Below are positions 56,650-64,000 of a DNA stretch of 64,000 bases, piece after piece. Under the pieces are notes generated by a model. It saw only the letters and a program-made list of their open reading frames with translations. It was not told the origin of the DNA and made no database searches. The stretch is from Clytia hemisphaerica (Eukaryota; Cnidaria; Hydrozoa; Leptothecata; Clytiidae). Where the stretch lies: assembly GCA_902728285.1 (NCBI GenBank), contig CACVBU010000910.1, forward strand, positions 620,001 to 684,000, written 5' to 3'. Within the stretch, counting starts at the first letter, position 1. The number at the start of each line of letters is the position of its first letter. The position numbers and the translations under genes were made by a program.

Positions 56650-58930
56650 CAATACTCTCGCCCTTAAAGAAGAATAGAACCTTTCCCTAATCAAGATGTC
56701 TGGCGGTAAACATTTTACCATCCTATTGAGTTTTTTCACGTCATTAAAAGTAAGTACCCGATGAAATTCTTTTATTTTCCTTCACTGAGACAGGGGTGTT
56801 TCCCTTCTTCAACGAGTTCTTCAATACAGAATTTATACCGTATAAAATAGATAAAAGGCTCTAAGTCGAAGGTAGGTCGAAGTTTTGAAAATTTTTCTAA
56901 GACTGAAATATAGTAGACTCATTACCTTAGCTTGAGTGCCATTTTTTTCTTCTCCTTGGTCCCAGCAACAGTAGTACTTTTTGTAAAATAGGGTGTAAAA
57001 TCATAGAAATTTATATCCTAAAGACCTGTTTACACGGTAAACGAAAGTGTGGAGAATAATGTTATTTTTCTTTGTTTATAAAGAGCCTTAAAAAAATCAT
57101 GAAATGCGTCACGGACTGTGAACTAACAACATTCCAAGTTTTCCAACAGAGTCAAAAATTTGCAAGAAAACGAAAAAATTTCCGCGTATGCGCTTTTTTA
57201 TACGAACAATTTTATAAGAACAAAAGCCTGAAAATTGACCAAAACCTATGAACAAATTAAGAACAATCTTGAGCCCCAGATTTCAGAAATTACTAAGGGA
57301 GTACCGATTTTAATTCAACAGAATTTAAACCCATGTTAAGTTTTTAAATAAAGAAATTAAGAACATTGTAAGAAGTCTGAAAATTTTCAAAAAATTAAAC
57401 CAGCTCGGCCTCAACCAAAATTTACTGGTTCTTATAAAAAAGGCGTGTATGATAATATAAATATAGAAAAATCTAGGGAACAAAAAATAAAAGGTCAATC
57501 TTTTTCCAAAAATGAAATTTTAAGAAAATTATATCCAACAAAGTTTACACCGAAAGATGAAGTGAAGCATTTATTATGATTCATGGCTAAAAGTTTTTGT
57601 AATTTTTACACTTCTGTGTTGAAAGTTTCCTCCACTTTTTGCTGAAATTCTTTAATTGTGTCGAAATCTTAGGTTAAAACTTCGTCTTACATTGGGATTG
57701 ACACCGAGCGCGTCCTTTCTAAACATGATTCCATCTCAGCAACAAGAAGGTGGTTCTTATTGATGTGTATTTTCGTGCATTGCTGATCACAATTTTACCT
57801 TCTCCACCGGGGGGGGGGGAGGGGTTGGGGCGGTACTCAACAAATCAATGTGAGGAAACTTGTAAAGGAAAGAAACAGAACGCAAATACCAGAATTAGGA
57901 GCGAATTAATCTCAGTGAATAGATTCCATTCTTGAAATTCGAAAACTTTGCTTCTGCAAAATAGAAAAATGTTATCTTAAAGATTCAAAAAAGCCTCAAG
58001 TCGTCACTCTCTAACAGTGGATTTTTCATTTTTTTGTTGCAATTTTTCGATATAGTTCAATATATTTCAAAATTCTTAATACATACATTTAACATTTTTA
58101 CTATAAGTAAAAACCATAAAAATTAAGCAGAACAAAAAACTTCTATAGAAAAATTACAAAAGTTAAACTGTTAAAGATATTCTTTTTCATGCTGAAAAAG
58201 CAGAATTATCAAAAGAAATTTTGCATTGAGTCTTTTTGAAAGTGGTACCCGCATCGAGAGCGCTAGATCTACTTTGCTCTTGCAGACTACTGATTTAGCC
58301 CCGTTTGTCAACGGGCAAAGTTTCAACATTACAATGGCTTTACGGGTATGACTTAAAAAATTCCAAAGATGGCGGATATAGCTTGGTCAGGGGCACTGAA
58401 GGGCACTGATCTAACTACTTGATTGGATTGGGCTACCCGTATATAGGAAGCTTGCCCGAATTTAGAGCTAACTAGTCTGCCATTATGTTTTCAATTTTGG
58501 TCGTCAACAGCACAATTCAAATGTTTGAAATTCTTACGTTCGAAAATCCAAGATAAATTTGAAAACAACATGTTGAACTAGTCGACTTCAAAACTGGACA
58601 CACTTCCACGAGAAATCTGTAAGTAGTGTAGTCATTTCTAGTGTGTAAAAGGGTATGATATCTGAGGTCCGGTGTTTTTAATGGTCAGTGATTTTAACCC
58701 AGACTTAAACCCAGTCGTTTTACTTCGCTGTTTTATGATTTTGATAACGCTTATCAAAAGTACGGTATCACGCAATGAAGATAAGCCCAAAGGGCTAGAA
58801 GCGAATCTCTAACCTTTCTCAAGTAAGAAAAAGTGAAGCCTTAAAATATGAATCGTATCTTTGACAACGGATTGAATCTAACCATTTCTTTGTTTTGGAG
58901 TGATATTTTTTTTCGAAATTATGGACTAGG
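56650..58930. other. upstream region of the cysteine-rich gene, then intergenic
   Basis: 56690-56730 resembles 60388-60430 upstream of the sister gene (CAAGATGTCTGGCGGTAAAC against CAAGATGACTGCCGTTTAAG). From 57200 to 57440 phrases such as TTCTTATAAAAAAGGCGTGT match a dispersed repeat also at 2160-2210 and about 36750-36950. No gene seen. Confidence 0.5.
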
Positions 58931-58934
58931 TCCG

Positions 58935-59440
58935 AGTTATGGACCATGAGCCATTCTGGTCTGTAAAATACTCCCATGGCTTATAACTCGAACCCAGTCC
59001 ATTTTGAGATGCGTGTTGTGATGTTTTTTGGAATCAGTGTAAAAATACCTTTCCAATGGTATATGGTATGCCATGGTTTGGAGATAAAAATATTTTTTTG
59101 TATGCGCGGGAGCCGTTCTGGTCTGTAAATTACTCCTATGGCTTATTTCACGGACCCAGTCCATTTTGAGATACATATCATGATGATTTTTATAATCAGT
59201 GTGAAAAAACCTTTCCAACGGTATATGATATGAAATGTTTTGGAACAAAAATAAAAAATTTTTTCGGGCATGCAGACTGGTCTGTAAATTACTTCAGTAG
59301 CCCATAACTCGGACCCAGTCCATTTGTTTTTTAGAATCAGTGTGAGAAAAACCTTTCCAACGATATATCATATGACATGCTTTGAAGATAAAAATTTTTT
59401 TTCTTCCCTGGGAGGCATTCTGGTCTGTAAAATACACAAA
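58935..59440. repeat. satellite-like tandem repeat, about 145-162-bp units
   Basis: CTGGTCTGTAAA recurs at 58956, 59118, 59277 and 59420. Each unit also has GGACCCAGTCCATTT, ATCAGTGT and CCTTTCCAACGGTATATGAT. The last motif is shared with 54711-54750 and 43700-43725. Confidence 0.88.
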
Positions 59441-59723
59441 CAGGTGTTCCCGAAGTGGGTCAGAGGCTTAAAATATTTCTTACCCCCTAAGGTACCACTG
59501 TACCAAATTTCATGCTTTCTAGTCAAAAATGCACAATTGTATTCATTTTTAGCACACTCTCCCCCTGGACTATTCGGAAACATAAACTTCTGTTTTGAAA
59601 ACAAGAATATTCCAATATTGGAATTGACACTTTTTTTAAAAATGTTGATGGCATTGTAAAATATAATGGTTCTCAGGTCATTTTATTAAGAATTATATTT
59701 ATACTCAATGTGATGCAGGAAAT

Positions 59724-60344
59724 CTAAATGGATATGAATTGACGGTGGAAATGGCTTTTCATGCTCTCAGCGCACGTGTTTAAGGGAAATAAGGTGTTAT
59801 ATGTATTATATGTGTTATATGTGTTATACATTACTCTCATATTACATTTACTTTCAAAATCGTACTTTTGATGTATGTTTATTCTTTTTTCGGTTGCCAG
59901 TAATTTTTTCAATATCTCAACTAAAGCTACTTGCCACTTCCCAACTCCAACGAAGCAAGTAACAACTCCTCGACCAGAATTGTTCCCTAACTCCTTCCCC
60001 TTCAAGTGCTTTTTACCAACATTCCAACGGATCGAATTTTTTCTGATATTTGACCCTTTTTTCATCAAGATCGCGCGTCTTTTAGATGACGGTGTCGGCG
60101 TCGGCGTCGGTGTCAGAATTTGATCAAACACTTTAGGGCATTCATCTTTACATTTACCGAAAGCATTCCAACATTTCGAATTTCTCTCACTTTCATCTTG
60201 AAAGGGACCAGTAGTACATTTCACTTGAGCGTCGTTGCACTTTTTTATACATTTGTTGATGTTTGCTGATGATACAATGTGCTGAGTCAGCAGTATGAAG
60301 AATACCAGTAATAAGGCACTATAACACAAAAAGATGACAATCAT
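59724..60344 (-). CDS. secreted protein with one six-cysteine module; sister of the 54.9-56.5 kb gene
   Basis: Minus strand. The frame opens with ATG at 60344 and a strong signal peptide (SALLLVFFILLTQHIVSS). Alternatively an acceptor (gtgttatag, coding from 60318) joins an unseen first exon, in the same phase as in the sister gene. One module follows at once: C32-x3-C-x6-C-x14-C-x6-C-x3-C69 (CIKKCNDAQVKC, CWNAFGKCKDEC; 60251-60138). Then a TPTPTPTP run, a basic Ser-rich stretch, and a tail with NTYNTYNTYNT from a TATATGTGT microsatellite, ending at 59724. The signal peptides of both genes align (LTQHIVSS against LIQHIS). The C-terminal half beyond the TP run may be read-through into non-coding DNA. 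Confidence 0.62.
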   Translation of the reverse strand: MIVIFLCYSALLLVFFILLTQHIVSSANINKCIKKCNDAQVKCTTGPFQDESERNSKCWNAFGKCKDECPKVFDQILTPTPTPTPSSKRRAILMKKGSNIRKNSIRWNVGKKHLKGKELGNNSGRGVVTCFVGVGKWQVALVEILKKLLATEKRINIHQKYDFESKCNMRVMYNTYNTYNTYNTLFPLNTCAESMKSHFHRQFISI

Positions 60345-60514
60345 TAGAACTTAAGCTAAATGAGAGCATTCCCCTCCTCCCTTTGCCAAGATGACTGCCG
60401 TTTAAGCATGTAAAATTAAAAGACTGTCATTCCAATGGCTATCATATGGGCAACCGGCAATGACCCATTGTCCACAAATACAGCAAATTTTCAATGTGAA
60501 AGCAGTGACTTACG

Positions 60515-61091
60515 GTAAGTTCTAGCCTGGATACCCAGACCGTAAACTATTTCATCATCTAGTTTTTTTATAATCTTGTCTCTGGTTTACGGTCTGGTCC
60601 AACCAACTCCTCTGCAGGGATATTTGTCCCTGCATATGCGAGTGTATCTAATTGGTCAGTACGCGCCCAGTCACTGAGCGGAATTTTTGCAGGGTTTTCG
60701 ATATTTCTCGATGCGCGCGCATAATTTATGGAAAAAGCTGACAAAAAAAAAAGATAAACAAATGAAATTGAAAACACAGGTTTATTTCTAAACAAAATGG
60801 CTGATGGAATGAGCCTTTATGATTGTGGCTGACGTTTGGATATAGTTTAAGTAGTTTTGAAAGTTTATTGAGTTTGTAAAAGGTTTTATGGTAAGTTATT
60901 ATGTGTGTCTGCCTGGGTTTCCAAAGTTTTGAGATTCTGTCAACAAGGGTTCACTCACAGACTGTGTCATTCAAAATTGTATCAGACTTTTTTAGTTGCA
61001 CCAGACTCTAAAATTTTAGAATAAACTTTGTATGTTGAGGTAAGAGTTTTTTTCTGAAATTTTGAGTCTGGGATACCCAGGCTAGGTAAGT
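60515..61091. mobile_element. CTAGCCTGG-ended TIR element, 7-8-bp duplication
   Basis: Left CTAGCCTGGATACCCAGAC from about 60522, right GTCTGGGATACCCAGGCTAG to about 61085. GTAAGTT (possibly GGTAAGTT) flanks both sides, which fits a hAT-type duplication. The ORF inside (60568-60795) is not supported as a gene. Confidence 0.75.
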
Positions 61092-61099
61092 TAAGGTAA

Positions 61100-62320
61100 G
61101 TTCCCAAGTCAAAAAGCTCTTCACGTTAATTGAAACAGGGATATGTAATAGCGGAGCTGGATAACGCACATTTGAAAAAGCCTTGTTCTGTCTCTGTACC
61201 CTGACATCAAAATTTGAAATGAAAATTAACTTTTTCAATTACAAACTCGTGAAATTTGGATTTTGCTTCTGTATTTATCCTTCACGATTAAAAACTTTTG
61301 ATTATCAAGAGGGTCTGTAAAACATTGGCGAATGACAGTTAAAAAAAAAATAATATTGTTTTCATTAGTAAAGTTATAAGAAATTTCTTCTGTAAGATTA
61401 TAAATATCACTTTTTCATTTGAAATACCGCGCTACACCGCGGGGTGCATCACTTTCTAGCTGATATTTTCAGATAGCGAGTCGGTATGTCTGATTATGGA
61501 AAAAAGTCAATTGAAACAATATTTGTAAAAATATTTACATCCAAAATTTTAAAGAGGAATCATGAAAGCTTCTCAAATTTATAACACACACTGATAAAAT
61601 TAGATTTCATTTACAAGGAAGCTTTTGGGGTATCTTCTGCAAATATTATTTTGATGAAAAGTGGGAACATCATAGCAAAATATGTACAGACGTACTGCAT
61701 GAATACTTTGTCTGCTTCATTTTTCTTATAAAATTTTCTTATAAACACTCAAGGGGACAGAGATGGATTTCTATTATGAACAGTTTACAATAGAAAAGAC
61801 AAAGAAGCAATCCGCTAAGGAATTCTCGTCCTTCATCCAGCTTCGCTATTACATATCCTGATTGAAATAAGTATTCTTACCTGCTTTTCGAGATCATTTT
61901 AACCTTATCAACACGCGTGCTTTATATAAAAATCATATAAATCAACCACTACATCTCATACCTTCACTAGTTTAACATGTCGATAATCAAGTCAATTCGT
62001 ATATTCGTAAACTTTCTTATTATCACAACAACCAAGACCAAACAAAGGCTTTATACTATTTATTTGGACTCGATGGAGATGTCGACCAAAGGAAATGCGT
62101 AACAGACAAAATACACACGGAAAATGAAACATTATGAGACATTATATCATGTAGGCTTGAAAGTCTTTTGCCAACAGTGCCGAAAGACCTAGATTACACC
62201 ACATGATCCTTTCTCATACAAGCGAGCATGTATTCGAAATAAATCGAAGGAGACGGTGTAGAGCAAAGTTGACATGCCGTCCAAATCACCGTCCACTTTT
62301 CTTGACGACGGCAAAAACAT
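61100..62320. other. intergenic, no gene seen
   Basis: AT-rich, with only short chance ORFs. Confidence 0.5.
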
Positions 62321-62325
62321 CAAAA

Positions 62326-62478
62326 TAGCGAGGTTAAGCAAGTGTTTATTTAACCGTTCAATGTGATATCGTAGGCCTGTACATAACTTGACAAAGCAAA
62401 CCATGCAAGTGAAATCTTATGTACAGGCCAACGATATCGCATTGAACGGTCTAGATAAACACTTGCTTAACCTCGCTA
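62326..62478. mobile_element. 149-bp GCGAGGTTAAGC palindrome, TA duplication
   Basis: Element 62328-62476: GCGAGGTTAAGCAAGTGTTT at the left, AAACACTTGCTTAACCTCGC at the right; GGCCTGTACATA pairs with TATGTACAGGCC near the centre. Uninterrupted relative of 32734-33183. Confidence 0.92.
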
Positions 62479-62772
62479 ATACCGTCGTCTGTGTAGGTGA
62501 GCAAAGGCGAGTCATACATCAAGTATCGACTTTGCTTTGCGTCGAATTCTCCTACCGTTGCCTTTGATATCCTCCGGTATATAAACTCAAATTTGTCTGG
62601 AAAAGGGTTAAAGAATTTGTTTTTAGATAAAAGTGATATCATTTTTAATTTACAAGCTTTTTAATTTTCAAAAATTACAACAAAGATACGATAAAATGTG
62701 GCACAGTATAGTAGTGTTCTCGTCGGGGGAGGACAATCATCTTAAACCTCTCCTCTCCAAAAAGAGAAAATA

Positions 62773-62935
62773 TACAGTTGATTCTCGCTAATCCAAACTC
62801 AAACGGGAAATTGTTTGTTCGAATCTCAGAGAGAACCGAGTTATGGAATGTACATTATAAAAGTTTCTCCTTTACGAGGACTGGGAATAAGTTCGAATTA
62901 TAGAAAGATTCGAATATAATAAAAGTCCTACAATG
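62773..62935. mobile_element. degenerate AATTCGAA-type MITE
   Basis: ACAGTTGATTCTCGCTAATC at the left and GTTCGAATTATAGAAAGATT near the right resemble the ends of 38269-38712. Confidence 0.5.
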
Positions 62936-63014
62936 AGTGTAAAGGTGGGAAAATATGGCGGGGTGGTGTTATGGCGGTATACGGAAAAAAAACGGGGGAG
63001 AGTTTCGACTGGCA

Positions 63015-63110
63015 AACTCTACCGACTGTAAACTCTTTTCGGCAAAAAGCCCGTTTGCGAAATTTCTTTGGCTTTGGGCTTATTTCTTAGATGGTGATTT
63101 GTCTTAGACT
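63015..63110. repeat. dispersed repeat holding the empty site of the 98-bp palindrome
   Basis: GGCTTTGGGCTTATTTCTTA followed directly by GATGGTGATTTGTCT matches 34811-34980 minus the MITE and one TA. Confidence 0.8.
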
Positions 63111-63224
63111 ATAGCATATTCTATTTGAGTAAAAAAAGGTAAAGATTTTCAGAAGAAAGAAGAACAGGTGTTAGCATTTTCTTGAATTAGACAAGATTGA
63201 CCATTGGTTAACTTCATTAGACAT

Positions 63225-63437
63225 AATACAACCCGTATCACACAACAAGTGGGACCCCCACCCCCACCTAAAATGAAAAATTTTTGCCAAAACTTAGTCC
63301 CCGGTGAGAAACTAACTTCAAAACTCAAGGAAAAGAATTGCATTTTAAAACAATCGCCATTGAGATTTCGAAAGAAATTTTCATCCCAACTGTGAGAAAA
63401 AGCCCCTCTTAGCGGGGCTGTGAGACAGAGGCGTCAA
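63225..63437. mobile_element. ACACCCCTGTCTCACAG-family MITE, copy 6 (degenerate)
   Basis: Left ATACAACCCGTATCACAC, right GGGGCTGTGAGACAGAGGCGT. Confidence 0.55.
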
Positions 63438-63439
63438 AA

Positions 63440-64000
63440 TGAACCCTTTTCGAGGGTAAATGGTATAGTAGGAAAAAGACCTATTGACCTACAATGCAAA
63501 GCTCTTCGAAACCATCTCACTTCGCGTCAAACTCAACCTATGACACCTAGACTGGGTATAGAATACACCTAAACTGGGCGGATTACAATTTCTTTGTATT
63601 GTCAATAGATATTCAATTCCCAAGATTATTGAGTAGGTTTTTGAGATAAAAATATTAAGTATACAAGTCATAAAATTTGGCATAAATGATAAGGATTTTA
63701 CTTTATACAAAAATTTGTCCGCTTTTTTCGGGATAGACTGTATTTTTTTAAACAATTACAATCAATCAAGCAGAGCAGAAAAGCATCTACAAAAATTATA
63801 TTAAGTTAAACAGTTTTTTCATACTCTTTTTCGACCGTAGTCTACTTAATTATTTAATTTTTTTTGACACATTTTTCTATTGTCTATAGGTGGGGAAAAA
63901 GGACTGGGACGGTTTTAGTGGGATAAAGTGGACAAAAAAATGCCCGCGTGGCAATTGGTGGCTACGGTCGAAAAGGTGTATTGGTTTCCATGTCTGTCAA
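63440..64000. other. non-coding to window end
   Basis: No gene or repeat boundary seen. Confidence 0.45.

Noticed and set aside
56696-56749. Plus-strand signal-peptide-like first exon (ATG, 18 codons, donor gtaagt)
   Set aside because: The homologous block upstream of the sister gene has a stop after four codons, and no second exon was found.
60568-60795. 75-codon minus-strand ORF with a hydrophobic start
   Set aside because: It lies wholly inside the CTAGCCTGG transposon and shows no conserved features.

Overview
The window is animal genomic DNA, AT-rich, with intron-split genes and very many short inverted-repeat transposons. The genes (TMA16, an SLC46-type transporter, a DUF229 sulfatase-like enzyme, a pogo-like transposase) and the density of palindromic MITEs suggest a cnidarian or a similarly repeat-rich early-branching animal. 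That placement is inference; no species marker was seen. There are no bacterial operons, CRISPR arrays or convincing RNA genes.

Layout. 0-1.3 kb: 3' part of a two-exon pogo-like DDE transposase that lacks its second catalytic aspartate region. 7.2-10.15 kb: TMA16, six exons with clean splice sites. 10.8-14.0 kb: exons 1-4 of an SLC46-family (MFS) transporter; exons 5 and 6 lie at 21.1-22.6 kb. Nested in its intron 4, on the same strand, is a DUF229 gene (17.5-20.4 kb) carrying two frame lesions. A tandem duplication (copy 1 19340-23725, copy 2 23726-31625, junction resolved to the base) repeats the 3' half of the DUF229 gene and SLC46 exons 5-6. Copy 2 is further broken by a 3.6 kb head-to-tail pair of an unclassified element and by a hAT-type MITE.

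31.6-38 kb: no genes; many foldback elements, some nested three deep, with target duplications and 'empty site' relatives elsewhere in the window. 38.2-39.5 kb: a two-exon gene for a small secreted six-cysteine protein. 40.8-42.1 kb: a terminal-inverted-repeat element filled with 86-bp tandem repeats. 42.2-43.7 kb: a 5'-truncated LINE inserted into an older repeat; the uninterrupted relative lies inverted at 54.4-54.9 kb.

54.9-60.3 kb, minus strand: two related genes for secreted cysteine-rich proteins. Both use a mirror-symmetric module C-x3-C-x6-C-x(9-14)-C-x6-C-x3-C, which I do not recognise and which could form a disulfide-zipped helical hairpin. One gene has four such modules plus a four-cysteine variant and a Thr/Ser-rich stretch; the other has one. 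This is the best candidate for something undescribed here.
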